DNA of 64,000 bases, taken from assembly GCA_965279115.1 (NCBI GenBank), contig OZ257137.1:558001-622000 (forward strand), read 5' to 3'. Shown here piece by piece: positions 17,142-25,684 of the stretch. The notes below the pieces were generated by a model. It made no database searches and was not told the origin of the DNA. It saw only the letters and a list, made by a program, of their open reading frames with translations. The translations under genes were made by a program, and so were the position numbers. Each line of letters begins with the position of its first letter. The stretch's first letter is position 1. Origin of the DNA: JAEUOS01 sp965279115 (GTDB lineage: Bacteria > Pseudomonadota > Gammaproteobacteria > Burkholderiales > JAEUOS01).

Positions 17142-18488
17142 TTAGCCTGCCAGCAGCCGATGGATATCGTTATAAAAAGCAAGTGCCATCGTGGTGATGA
17201 CGACCGCAAACCCCAGCCTCGCTCCGATCTCCATGACCCTTTCGGAAACCGGCTTTCCCCGCAGAATTTCGGCCAGATAATACAACAGATGCCCGCCATC
17301 GAGCATGGGAATAGGCAGCAGATTCAACACTCCCAGGCTGATCGACACCAAGGCAATGAAGTTGAGGTAATAGGCCAGGCCCAGCCGTGCCGTCTTGCCG
17401 GCGTAATCCGCAATGGTCACCGGCCCGGAGAGGTTGCGCCACGACACCTCGCCGGTCAACATGCTGCCCAGCATCTTGAGACTGAAAACCGACATTTCCC
17501 ATGTCTGGGTAACCCCCCTGGAAAAGGCGTCAGCCATGCCGTAGCGCACCAGCACCGGCTCGACACGGTCGCCCACGCGCGCGCCGATCCTGCCGATGCG
17601 GCCATCCGCCGCCTCCACCGGCGCGGGGATCACCGCAATCCGCAGGGTACGCCCGCCGCGCCTGACCTCAAGCATGCACTCGCGGCCCGGGCTGGCACGC
17701 ATGATCGAGACAAATTCCTCGCTGGTCGCGACCGCCTTCCCGCCTGCCGAGACAAGCACGTCTCCCGCGATGAGTCCCGCCTTTTCGGCCGGCGAGCCTG
17801 GCTCTACCTGGGCAATCCTGGGTGCTGGCCGAAAAATCGAGAGTCCGATGCTTTTCATGAAATCGCCTTCGAGCTCGAGTGAGCGCAGGCGGGAAAAGTC
17901 GATCGCCGGAAAGGCCAGATCGCCGGCCATGCGGCGCACTTCCAGGCGCAGTGTTTCGCGCGCATCGGCCGCCTGCAAGAGGCGCCAGTGCAGGTCATTC
18001 CATGACACCACCTTCTGTCCGCCCGCGGAAAGCACGGTGTCGCCGGCCGCCAGGCCCGCACTGTCGGCCAGCGAGCCGGCAACCGGCTTGCCGATCAGGG
18101 CAGGCGGTTCCTCGACGCCATACATGTTCAGCCCGCCGTAAAGCGCGATGGCAAGCAGGAAATTCGCCAGCGGACCGGCAAGGATGATGAACATGCGCTT
18201 GGCCACGGACTGTGCATTGAAGGAGCGATGCGCATCCTCCGGCGGAACCGGTTCGTCCGGGTCATGGCCAAGCAACTTGACATAACCGCCCAATGGAAAC
18301 GCTGCCAATGCCCATTCGGTGCCGTCGCGTCCAAACCGTCGCGACACGATCGGCCGGCCGAAACCAAGGCAGAACCGGAGCACTTTGACACCGCAGAGCC
18401 GCGCCGCAAGGTAGTGCCCGTATTCGTGAAAGGCGATCAGCACGCCAAGCGCGACCAGGAATGCGGCGGCAGTCGAAAGCAGGTTCAT
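17142..18488 (-). CDS. rseP: Site-2 zinc metalloprotease RseP
   Basis: RseP cleaves within the membrane, classically the anti-sigma-E factor RseA, to release the envelope stress response. The 448-residue protein shows HEYGH (H21, E22, H25) in its first membrane helix, two PDZ domains in the periplasmic middle part, and NLLPIPMLDGGHLLYY near the C-terminus with the metal-binding Asp. The ATG at 18488 is chosen because it overlaps the dxr stop (ATGA) and places HExxH at its usual distance; the frame is open 22 codons further up. It adjoins bamA, as in most betaproteobacteria. Confidence 0.96.
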   Translation of the reverse strand: MNLLSTAAAFLVALGVLIAFHEYGHYLAARLCGVKVLRFCLGFGRPIVSRRFGRDGTEWALAAFPLGGYVKLLGHDPDEPVPPEDAHRSFNAQSVAKRMFIILAGPLANFLLAIALYGGLNMYGVEEPPALIGKPVAGSLADSAGLAAGDTVLSAGGQKVVSWNDLHWRLLQAADARETLRLEVRRMAGDLAFPAIDFSRLRSLELEGDFMKSIGLSIFRPAPRIAQVEPGSPAEKAGLIAGDVLVSAGGKAVATSEEFVSIMRASPGRECMLEVRRGGRTLRIAVIPAPVEAADGRIGRIGARVGDRVEPVLVRYGMADAFSRGVTQTWEMSVFSLKMLGSMLTGEVSWRNLSGPVTIADYAGKTARLGLAYYLNFIALVSISLGVLNLLPIPMLDGGHLLYYLAEILRGKPVSERVMEIGARLGFAVVITTMALAFYNDIHRLLAG

Positions 18489-19654
18489 TGAAGGTTCATC
18501 CTTGCCATGGCGCGGGCGGCCGCATCGGCGGCCAGCACGTCGTCGAGACTGCACATCGGGCCCGCCGGCAACGCCTCCATGACGCGCTCAACCACGGCGG
18601 AAATGCGCGAAAAGGCCAGCCTGCCGGCAAGAAAGGCCTCGACCGCGATTTCATTGGCTGCATTGAGCGTCGCTGGCGCCGTACCGCCGGCGTCCAGCGC
18701 GGCGTAGGCGAGAGCGAGACATGGAAATCGCGTGAAATCGGGCGCCTCGAAGGTGAACTGCGCCAGTTTGAATATGTCGAATGGCGCAACCCCCGCTTCA
18801 ATGCGGTCCGGATAGGCCAATGTCTGCGCTATGGGAGTGCGCATATCCGGGTTGCCCAGTTGTGCCAGTACCGATCCGTCGGCGTACTCGACCATCGAGT
18901 GGATCACGCTTTGCGGGTGGATGACCACTTCAATCTGGCTGCCGGCCGCACCGAAAAGCCAGTGCGCCTCGATAACCTCCAACCCCTTGTTCATCATGGT
19001 GGCGGAGTCAACCGAAATCTTGCGCCCCATCACCCAGTTGGGATGCGCGCATGCCTGGTCCGGCGTGACGTCGGCCAGTTGCTCAAGCGGCGTCGTCCTG
19101 AATGGCCCGCCCGAAGCCGTGAGGAGGATCCGGCGCACGCCTGAACCCTGCAGTCCGCGCCTGAACCCGGCCGGCAGCGACTGGAAGATCGCGTTGTGCT
19201 CGCTGTCGACCGGCAATATGGTCGCCCCCCCTCGCTCGGCAGCGTCCAGAAATACCGGCCCGGCCATCACCAGCGCCTCCTTGTTGGCAAGCAGGATCCG
19301 TTTCCCCGCGCGCGCGGCGGCCAATGCCGGCTTGAGTCCGGCGGCACCCACCACCGCGGCGACAACGGTGTCGACCTCGGCCGCCCCGGAAACCTCGATC
19401 GCGCCTGCCACGCCTTGTAGAACCTCTATTGCCATTCCCGCCGCCTTCAATCGTCGACGCAGGTCTGCGGCGGCGGAATCGTCGGTCATGACGGCGAATC
19501 GCGGCTTGTGCAACATGCACTGCGCGAACACTTTTTCGACACTCGTTCGCGCGACCAGGGCGAATACGCGAAAGCGGTCCGGATGACGCGCCACGACATC
19601 GAGCGTGCTTTCGCCAATCGAGCCGGTGCAACCAAGGAGAGTGAGTAAACGCAC
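18485..19654 (-). CDS. dxr: 1-deoxy-D-xylulose 5-phosphate reductoisomerase
   Basis: Dxr converts DXP to MEP with NADPH, the committed step of the non-mevalonate isoprenoid pathway. The 389-residue product from GTG 19654 starts LLTLLGCTGSIGESTLDV, the NADPH-binding loop. It carries LLANKEALVMAG, PVDSEHNAIFQ and the flexible-loop TASGGPF segment. The GTG is chosen because it lies ten bases after the cdsA stop and gives the usual length; a TTG at 19681 would overlap cdsA. Isoprenoid units from this pathway feed UppS two genes upstream. Confidence 0.95.
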   Translation of the reverse strand: MRLLTLLGCTGSIGESTLDVVARHPDRFRVFALVARTSVEKVFAQCMLHKPRFAVMTDDSAAADLRRRLKAAGMAIEVLQGVAGAIEVSGAAEVDTVVAAVVGAAGLKPALAAARAGKRILLANKEALVMAGPVFLDAAERGGATILPVDSEHNAIFQSLPAGFRRGLQGSGVRRILLTASGGPFRTTPLEQLADVTPDQACAHPNWVMGRKISVDSATMMNKGLEVIEAHWLFGAAGSQIEVVIHPQSVIHSMVEYADGSVLAQLGNPDMRTPIAQTLAYPDRIEAGVAPFDIFKLAQFTFEAPDFTRFPCLALAYAALDAGGTAPATLNAANEIAVEAFLAGRLAFSRISAVVERVMEALPAGPMCSLDDVLAADAAARAMARMNLQ

Positions 19655-19664
19655 TGGGCTTTCT

Positions 19665-20528
19665 TCAGGAGGCGCGCACAAGGGCGTGAATGAGCATGGC
19701 CAGCGGCATGGTGGGAATCAGGGAATCGATTCGATCCAGTACCCCACCGTGTCCTGGCAAGAGGCCGCTGCTGTCCTTGACGCCGGCGCGCCGTTTGAGC
19801 AGTGACTCGAACAGGTCACCGACGATGCTCATGCCGACCAATGCAAGCACGACGGCAAGGGCCGCCAGCAAGCCTGCCGGGCCATTGCGCCCCGCAAACC
19901 CGAACAGCCAGGCGAACCAGGAGTCGTAGATACCTCCGGACGCTGTGGTCACATAGGCGCAAACCACCGCAAGCACGACACCACCGGTCATGCCGCCGAG
20001 CGCGCCTTCCCAGGTCTTTCCAGGGCTGACCGCCGGCGCAAGCTTGTGGCGCCCGAATGCGCGCCCGGCGAAATAGGCAGCGATATCCGCCACCCAGATC
20101 AGACCCATCAGGAGAAACATGAACAGTGCTCCCGCCGCACGCGCTTGAACGACAGCCCACCAGCATGGCAGAAGCACGAAAACGCCCAGCAAGGCGAGCG
20201 CCCCGCGATGCGGCGCTGCCGGTCCCTTCGCGAACCACCAGCCGGAAATCAGTGTCCAGCAAACCGCTGACAACACATATGCAGCCAGCGTTATCTCGCT
20301 TCCGGCCTGCGCCGAAGTGGCGAGAAATGCAAGCGCCGCCAGCACGATTCCGCAGGAGTATGCGATGGCAAGCCCCGCCCCGAAACCGCACAGTCGTGCC
20401 CACTCCCAGGCCGCGGCCGCCATGAACATAAGTACGAACAATGCCCAGCCGGTGATCGGCATGAAGGCAAGCGCAGGCACCAACAGCGCCAGCAAAACCA
20501 GCGCCGTGATGACCCGCGCCCTAAGCAT
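19665..20528 (-). CDS. cdsA: Phosphatidate cytidylyltransferase
   Basis: CdsA makes CDP-diacylglycerol from phosphatidic acid and CTP, the branch point to all membrane phospholipids. The 287-residue protein has about eight membrane helices. Its C-terminal family signature SLLKRRAGVKDSSGLLPGHGGVLDRIDS contains the metal-binding acidic residues. The start overlaps the uppS stop by eight bases, so the two are translationally coupled. Confidence 0.96.
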   Translation of the reverse strand: MLRARVITALVLLALLVPALAFMPITGWALFVLMFMAAAAWEWARLCGFGAGLAIAYSCGIVLAALAFLATSAQAGSEITLAAYVLSAVCWTLISGWWFAKGPAAPHRGALALLGVFVLLPCWWAVVQARAAGALFMFLLMGLIWVADIAAYFAGRAFGRHKLAPAVSPGKTWEGALGGMTGGVVLAVVCAYVTTASGGIYDSWFAWLFGFAGRNGPAGLLAALAVVLALVGMSIVGDLFESLLKRRAGVKDSSGLLPGHGGVLDRIDSLIPTMPLAMLIHALVRAS

Positions 20529-21321
20529 TGGCGCGGGAATCTACCGGTGCAACCTTGGCCACCTCGTCACGCCCGCGCCATCGGGACTCGCGGACCTGTT
20601 CGCTGGTCTGTCCGAAACGGCGCTCGCGATGACGGTAGGATGCGATCGCTTCGTCGAGGGTCCGGGCATTGAAATCAGGCCAGAAGGTATCGGTAAAGAA
20701 CAACTCCGCATAGGCAAGTTGCCATATCAGGAAGTTGCTTATGCGCATTTCGCCGCCGGTGCGGATGAAAAGATCCGGCTCTGGCGCGTGTGCCATGGCA
20801 AGGTAAGGCTCAAGATCGGATTCTGTAAAGCTCGACGCGAGTTCCGGGCGGGCAGCGATCAAGGCATGGGTTGCCTGGATGATGTCCCAGCGCCCGCCAT
20901 AATTGGCACACACCGTCAGCACAAGCTTGGTATTGCCTTCGGTCTTGGCCTCCGCACGACGGATCAGCTCACGCAAACGGCTGTCAAAGCGAGTCAGATC
21001 ACCGACGATCTTGAGGCGCACGCCGCTGACGTGAAGCTTGGCGACCTCCTGCTCAAGCACCATCCTGAACAATTGCATGAGGATGGACACTTCCTCTTCG
21101 GGGCGCCGCCAGTTCTCCGACGAAAACGCGAACAGCGTGAGATATTGCACGCCACGTTCGATCGAGGCGCGCACGGCTTCGCGAACGGCTTCGACGCCGC
21201 GCTGGTGCCCGGCCACACGAGGCAGGAAGCGGCGCGTCGCCCAACGACCGTTGCCATCCATGATGATCGCCACATGCCTTGGAATGGTAGTCACCTGCGG
21301 GATGGATTGGGTCGAACTCAT
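20521..21321 (-). CDS. uppS: Undecaprenyl diphosphate synthase
   Basis: UppS builds the C55 lipid carrier for peptidoglycan and O-antigen from farnesyl diphosphate and IPP. The 266-residue protein shows the cis-prenyltransferase signatures HVAIIMDGNGRWA (catalytic Asp), GHQRGVEAVRE, TLFAFSSENWRRP, and the C-terminal DLFIRTGGEMRISNFLIWQLAYAE region that binds IPP. Its length is slightly above the E. coli enzyme (253). It lies 43 bases downstream of frr. Confidence 0.96.
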   Translation of the reverse strand: MSSTQSIPQVTTIPRHVAIIMDGNGRWATRRFLPRVAGHQRGVEAVREAVRASIERGVQYLTLFAFSSENWRRPEEEVSILMQLFRMVLEQEVAKLHVSGVRLKIVGDLTRFDSRLRELIRRAEAKTEGNTKLVLTVCANYGGRWDIIQATHALIAARPELASSFTESDLEPYLAMAHAPEPDLFIRTGGEMRISNFLIWQLAYAELFFTDTFWPDFNARTLDEAIASYRHRERRFGQTSEQVRESRWRGRDEVAKVAPVDSRANA

Positions 21322-21364
21322 CTGAACCGGGTTCCGGAAAGGTCGGGCTTGGTTTGGGGGGCGG

Positions 21365-21925
21365 TCAAACCGCCATCACTTCGGCTTCCTTCGCCGTCAG
21401 GAGCTTTTCGATCTCGCCGACGAAACGGTCCGTCAGCTTCTGCACTTCATCCTGGGCGCGTCGCTCCTCGTCCTCGGAAACGGCCTTGTCCTTGAGAAGC
21501 TTCTTCAACTGCTCGTTGGCATCGCGGCGCAGGTTGCGTACCGCGATGCGCGCGTCTTCGCCCTCGCTCTTGACAACCTTGACCAGTTCCTTGCGGCGCT
21601 GTTCGGTCAACGCGGGCATCGGCACGCGGATCATGTCACCCATCGTCGACGGGTTGAGGCCAAGATCGGATTCCCGGATGGCCTTGTCCACCACCGGTAC
21701 CATCTTTTTCTCCCAGGGCTGCACACCGATGGTACGGGCGTCGATCAAGGTCACATTGGCAACCTGATTGATCGGCATTCCGGTACCGTAGTAGTCAACC
21801 TGAATGTGGTCGAGCAAGCCCACATGCGCACGACCGGTGCGCACCTTCGAAAGGTCGTTCTTGAATGCCTCGATCGACTTCTGCATTTTTTGCTCGGTCG
21901 ACTTGCGGATATCGGCAATGGTCAT
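21365..21925 (-). CDS. frr: Ribosome recycling factor
   Basis: RRF splits the post-termination ribosome together with EF-G. The 186-residue protein has the family's usual length (185). It shows KSIEAFKNDLSKVRTGRAHVGLLDHI near the N-terminus and LTEQRRKELVKVVK in the long three-helix domain I. It is placed between pyrH and uppS in the normal order. Confidence 0.97.
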   Translation of the reverse strand: MTIADIRKSTEQKMQKSIEAFKNDLSKVRTGRAHVGLLDHIQVDYYGTGMPINQVANVTLIDARTIGVQPWEKKMVPVVDKAIRESDLGLNPSTMGDMIRVPMPALTEQRRKELVKVVKSEGEDARIAVRNLRRDANEQLKKLLKDKAVSEDEERRAQDEVQKLTDRFVGEIEKLLTAKEAEVMAV

Positions 21926-21946
21926 CGCATTCCCCTGGCGAATGGG

Positions 21947-22666
21947 TCAGACGTGGACGAGTGTACCTTCGTTTTCACCCATGATTATGCGCTTGAGCGC
22001 ACCGGGCGAAAGGATCGAAAAGACACTGATTGGCAACTTTTGGTCGCGGCAAAGGGCAAACGCCGTGGCATCCATCACTTTAAGGTGCTTGATGATGGCC
22101 TCATCAAAGGTGATGGTGTCATAACGCGTCGCCTTCGGGTCCCGGTTCGGATCGGCCGTATACACACCGTCGACCTTGGTTCCCTTGAGCACGATCTCGG
22201 CGCCCATTTCGGAGGCACGCAGGGCTGCAGCCGTGTCGGTGGTGAAGAAAGGGTTGCCGGTCCCGGCGGCGAAAATCACCACCTTGCCCTCCTCCAGATA
22301 GCGCAGCGCCTTGTTGCGGATATACGGTTCGACCACCTGCTCGACCGACAACGCCGACTGCACCCGCGCAACGATGCCTTGCTGCTTCATCGCGTCCTGC
22401 AGCGCCAGCGCGTTCATGATGGTGGCAAGCATGCCCATGTAGTCGGCGGTGGCCCGGTCCATGCCTTGGGCACCCGGCGCGACGCCGCGGAAGATGTTGC
22501 CCCCCCCGATGACGATGCTCATTTCAACGTCGAGTTTCGCGACACTCGCGATCTCGCCCACGATTCGCTCGATGGTGGCGCGATTGATGCCATAGGCGTC
22601 GTCGCCCATCAGGGCCTCGCCCGACAGTTTGAGTAGGAAGCGCTTGTATTTGGGTGTATCCGGCAT
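21947..22666 (-). CDS. pyrH: Uridylate kinase
   Basis: PyrH phosphorylates UMP to UDP and is hexameric, regulated by GTP and UTP. The 239-residue product from ATG 22666 begins YKRFLLKLSGEALMG, followed by VIGGGNIFRG, AAGTGNPFFTTDTAAALRA and KGTKVDGVYTADP. The start 12 codons inside the longest open frame is chosen because it gives the E. coli-like length (241) and places the longer version over the upstream terminator region. It lies 68 bases after tsf, beyond a terminator, so its transcription probably depends on read-through. Confidence 0.96.
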   Translation of the reverse strand: MPDTPKYKRFLLKLSGEALMGDDAYGINRATIERIVGEIASVAKLDVEMSIVIGGGNIFRGVAPGAQGMDRATADYMGMLATIMNALALQDAMKQQGIVARVQSALSVEQVVEPYIRNKALRYLEEGKVVIFAAGTGNPFFTTDTAAALRASEMGAEIVLKGTKVDGVYTADPNRDPKATRYDTITFDEAIIKHLKVMDATAFALCRDQKLPISVFSILSPGALKRIIMGENEGTLVHV

Positions 22667-22700
22667 GCTCGCTCGATGAAGAACCTGGGTCCTGGGTGAC

Positions 22701-22725
22701 AAAAAAACGGGCCCCGAAAGGCCCG
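22701..22725 (-). terminator. Intrinsic terminator after tsf
   Basis: On the minus strand a six-base-pair stem CGGGCC/GGCCCG (22720-22725 with 22708-22713), with a six-base loop, is followed directly by seven T residues (22707-22701). It begins nine bases past the tsf stop. It would end most rpsB-tsf transcripts and set a lower level for pyrH and the genes beyond. Confidence 0.85.
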
Positions 22726-22734
22726 ATTTTCCGG

Positions 22735-23631
22735 TTACTGCTTCCTTGCCGCGGCCATTTGCTCGGCGACCTCGGCGGCGAAGTCCGTCACCTTCTTTTC
22801 GATGCCCTCGCCCACGATATAAAGCGCGAACCCGTTCACCGTTGCCCCCTTGGCCTTGAGCAATTGCTCGATGGTCTGCTTGCCGTCCTCGGCCTTGACA
22901 AAGACCTGGCCGAGCAGGGTCACGGTCTTGAGATATTTCTGGACGGTGCCTTCGGCGATCTTTTCGAGCATCGCCTCGGGCTTCTTGTCTTCGCGCGCCT
23001 TCTCGATGGCGATACGCCGCTCGGTCTCGAGAAGTTCCGCGGGAACGCCGGACGCATCAAGCGATTTCGGTTTGGATGCCGCGATATGCATCGCGAGATC
23101 TTTCCCGAGTTGCTCGTCGCCACCCGAGACGTCGATCACCACGCCGATTTTCGAGCCGCCATGCACATAACTCACCAGGCGCCCGACGGCCTGGAAACGC
23201 GTGAAGCGGCGGATCGACATGTTCTCGCCGATCTTGCCCACCAGCGCCTTGCGCACTTCGTCGACGGTCGCGCCATCGAGCGCGGTCGCCGACAAAGCCT
23301 CGACGTTGGCCGGATTCGTGCCGGCAACAATCTCGGCCAGCTTCCTGGAAAATGCCACAAAATCGTCGTTCTTGGCGACAAAGTCTGTTTCCGAGTTGAT
23401 CTCGACTATCGCCCCCGACTTTCCATCGGCGGACACATTGATCGCGACCACGCCTTCGGCCGCCACGCGCGTGGCAGCCTTGCTGGCCTTGTTGCCAAGC
23501 CGTACGCGAAGGATTTCCTCGGCCTTGTCGAGGTTGCCATCAGCCTCGGTCAGTGCCTTCTTGCATTCCATCATCGGCGCGTCGGTCTTCGCGCGCAATT
23601 CTGCGACCATTCCTGCGGTAATTGCAGCCAT
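22735..23631 (-). CDS. tsf: Translation elongation factor Ts
   Basis: EF-Ts is the nucleotide exchange factor for EF-Tu. The 298-residue product from ATG 23631 begins ITAGMVAELRAKTDAPMMECKKAL, the UBA-like N-terminal domain with the TDAPMMECKKAL signature. Two core subdomains follow with NSETDFVAKNDDF and a C-terminal module. The internal ATG is chosen because the upstream 29 codons of open frame are unlike the family and an AGGA site precedes it. It follows rpsB by about 160 bases. Confidence 0.97.
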   Translation of the reverse strand: MAAITAGMVAELRAKTDAPMMECKKALTEADGNLDKAEEILRVRLGNKASKAATRVAAEGVVAINVSADGKSGAIVEINSETDFVAKNDDFVAFSRKLAEIVAGTNPANVEALSATALDGATVDEVRKALVGKIGENMSIRRFTRFQAVGRLVSYVHGGSKIGVVIDVSGGDEQLGKDLAMHIAASKPKSLDASGVPAELLETERRIAIEKAREDKKPEAMLEKIAEGTVQKYLKTVTLLGQVFVKAEDGKQTIEQLLKAKGATVNGFALYIVGEGIEKKVTDFAAEVAEQMAAARKQ

Positions 23632-23760
23632 TTTGCTGGGAATCCTGCTTGCTATTGAAGAAGTGTAGATACGGAAGTGTAGATGCGAAAAATTGCGAAA
23701 TACAAGCTTGAGAACCATTCATCCGCCGCTCGCGCGGCATCGCGGACAGCCACCTTGCCA

Positions 23761-23795
23761 TGACAGGCGGGCCCTTGCGGGCCCTTGCCATGTCA
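23761..23795 (-). promoter_or_regulatory. Strong intercistronic hairpin at the rpsB stop codon
   Basis: TGACAGGC-GGGCCC-TTGC-GGGCCC-TT-GCC-A-TGTCA folds into a stem of about 14 pairs with two small bulges. Its minus-strand side includes the rpsB stop codon. There is no T-run after it, so a full terminator is unlikely. An attenuating or mRNA-processing role that sets the rpsB to tsf ratio is possible. Confidence 0.5.
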
Positions 23796-24530
23796 GGCTG
23801 CCTCTACTTCCACGTACTCGTCGCCGCCGGTGGCGACGATTTCGTTGATCGATTGCGCACGGCCCTCAAGGATCGCATCGGCGACGCCACGCGCATACAA
23901 GCGAATCGCGCGCGAAGAATCGTCATTGCCCGGAATCACATAGGCAACCCCATCCGGAGAGTGGTTGGTATCGACGATCGCGACAACCGGCACGCCAAGC
24001 TTGGCAGCTTCGGTGATGGCAATCTTGTGGTAACCGACGTCGATCACGAAAATCGCGTCCGGCAGGGCTACCAGGTTCTTGATCCCACCGATCGACTTCT
24101 GCAGCTTGTCCATCTCGCGCTTGAACATCAGCGCCTCCTTCTTGGACATCTTTTCAACCTCGCCGGCTTCGACGGCCGTTTCCATTTCCTTGAGGCGCTT
24201 GATCGAGGCCTTGACAGTCTTGAAGTTGGTCAGCATGCCGCCGAGCCAGCGGGCGTCGACGTAGGGCATGCCGGCGCGCTGCGCCTCTTCGGCGACGATC
24301 TCGCGCGCCTGGCGCTTGGTGCCGACCATCAGGATGGTGCCCTTGTTCGCCGCAAGGGTACGCAGGTACTTCATTGCATCGTTGTAGAGCTCGAGCGTTT
24401 TCTCGAGATTGACGATGTGGATCTTGTTGCGATGACCGAAGATGTAAGGCGCCATCTTCGGATTCCAGAAACGTGTCTGGTGGCCGAAGTGAACGCCGGC
24501 TTCCAGCATCTCGCGCATGGTGGTTGACAT
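23793..24530 (-). CDS. rpsB: 30S ribosomal protein S2
   Basis: S2 is a late-assembling protein of the 30S subunit, joined next to S1. The 245-residue product from ATG 24530 starts MREMLEAGVHFGHQTRFWNPKM and has the YIFGHRNKIHIVNLEKT and DARWLGGMLTNFKT segments and the coiled-coil insert. The start is 26 codons inside the open frame, because the family begins there and the upstream part is leader. The gene is first in the long minus-strand block and is divergent from map. Confidence 0.97.
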   Translation of the reverse strand: MSTTMREMLEAGVHFGHQTRFWNPKMAPYIFGHRNKIHIVNLEKTLELYNDAMKYLRTLAANKGTILMVGTKRQAREIVAEEAQRAGMPYVDARWLGGMLTNFKTVKASIKRLKEMETAVEAGEVEKMSKKEALMFKREMDKLQKSIGGIKNLVALPDAIFVIDVGYHKIAITEAAKLGVPVVAIVDTNHSPDGVAYVIPGNDDSSRAIRLYARGVADAILEGRAQSINEIVATGGDEYVEVEAA

Positions 24531-24749
24531 GACAAATGCTCCAATTTCAGGGTTGGCCTCCTCCCGCCGGCAGCCGGACCGGCGATTGACGCCGTTTGCC
24601 CAAGCCACCCCAAAATGGCAGGAGTGTGAATTTGTCCTTAGATTTCAAATCATTGCGGCCTAAACCCCAATCTGAGCGGAGCCTACTGCGGCTTCGCGCG
24701 GGGATCATGGCCATCAGATTTAAAAATGGCTTTGAAAATCACCGGACAG
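24531..24749 (-). other. Long 5' leader of rpsB
   Basis: The promoter at 24756-24784 predicts an untranslated leader of about 218 bases before the rpsB ATG. Such long leaders are known to hold structures through which S2 represses its own operon in gammaproteobacteria. I see GC-rich self-complementary stretches here (for example around 24565-24590, GCCGG/CCGGC) but did not fold it. The promoter of map lies in the distal part. Confidence 0.4.
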
Positions 24750-24760
24750 CCCGATATTAT
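24732..24760 (+). promoter_or_regulatory. Sigma-70 promoter of map, face-to-face with the rpsB promoter
   Basis: TTGAAA (24732-24737), a 17-base spacer and TATTAT (24755-24760) form a good housekeeping promoter for map, with a start near 24767 and a 60-base leader. An A/T-rich tract (24718-24726) just upstream may act as an UP element. The -10 box overlaps that of the rpsB promoter, so RNA polymerase cannot occupy both at once. Confidence 0.7.
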
Positions 24761-24784
24761 AGCCGGTTCCGGTCATTCAATCAA
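24756..24784 (-). promoter_or_regulatory. Sigma-70 promoter of the rpsB-tsf operon
   Basis: On the minus strand TTGATT (24784-24779) is separated by exactly 17 bases from a perfect TATAAT (24761-24756). This is a strong housekeeping promoter aimed at rpsB, with a start near 24749. Its -10 box shares five bases with the -10 box of the opposite promoter serving map. Confidence 0.8.
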
Positions 24785-24826
24785 AGGTCTGGCGTTAGCC
24801 CTTGCGGGATATCGCCGAAACCCGCC

Positions 24827-25666
24827 ATGGGTATTGCGCTCAAGACACCAGAAGACATCGAAAAAATGCGCATCGCCGGCAGGCTGGCGGCCGAAGTGCT
24901 CGATTACATCACACCCCACGTTCGCCCCGGTGTGACCACCGGCGAACTCGACAGGCTATGCCACGAGTACATGACTGTGGTGCAGGGCACGATCCCGGCT
25001 CCCCTGGGCTACTGCCCGCCGGGCTATCGTCCCTACCCGAAGTCGATCTGCACCTCGGTCAATAACCAGGTGTGCCACGGCATCCCCGGGGACAAGGTGT
25101 TGCGCAAGGGTGACGTGGTCAATCTCGACATCACCACCATCAAGGATGGTTACCACGGCGACACCAGCCGCATGTTCCACGTTGGAGAGCCCTCCATCGC
25201 CGCCCGCCGTCTCTGCGATGTCACACTTGAATGCATGTGGGCAGGCATCCTCCAGGTTCGACCGGGCGCCCACCTCGGCGACATCGGCCATGTCATCCAG
25301 ACACATGCGGAAAAGCACGGCTATTCGGTTGTGCGCGAGTTCTGCGGCCATGGCATCGGCACCCGCTTTCACGAGGAACCACAGGTCCTGCACTACGGCA
25401 AGCCCGGCACCCTGGCCGAGCTCAAGGCCGGCATGATTTTCACTATCGAACCCATGATCAATGCCGGCAGGCGGGAAATCCGCGAACTCGCCGATGGCTG
25501 GACGATAGTCACCAAGGATCACAGCCTCTCCGCACAATGGGAGCACACGGTATTGGTCACCGAAACCGGCTACGAAGTGCTTACCGTTTCGCCCGGGATG
25601 CCAGGGATTCCAGCGGCCGCGTTGGCGCTGGCGCCGGCGAGCAACAAACCTGCCGCCCTCGCCTGA
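24827..25666 (+). CDS. map: Methionine aminopeptidase, type I
   Basis: Map removes the initiator Met from nascent proteins. The 279-residue protein has the pita-bread fold. Metal ligands appear in VVNLDITTIKDGYHGDTSRMF (two Asp), EFCGHGIGTRFHEEP (His) and MIFTIEPMIN and WEHTVLV (Glu). It starts IALKTPEDIEKMRIAGRLAAEVLDYI, the family's normal N-terminus, at ATG 24827. It is a little longer than E. coli Map (264) because of a C-terminal tail. Divergent from rpsB, as in many proteobacteria, and followed 18 bases later by glnD. Confidence 0.96.
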   Translation: MGIALKTPEDIEKMRIAGRLAAEVLDYITPHVRPGVTTGELDRLCHEYMTVVQGTIPAPLGYCPPGYRPYPKSICTSVNNQVCHGIPGDKVLRKGDVVNLDITTIKDGYHGDTSRMFHVGEPSIAARRLCDVTLECMWAGILQVRPGAHLGDIGHVIQTHAEKHGYSVVREFCGHGIGTRFHEEPQVLHYGKPGTLAELKAGMIFTIEPMINAGRREIRELADGWTIVTKDHSLSAQWEHTVLVTETGYEVLTVSPGMPGIPAAALALAPASNKPAALA

Positions 25667-25684
25667 ACCGGCCCGGAAGCCATC

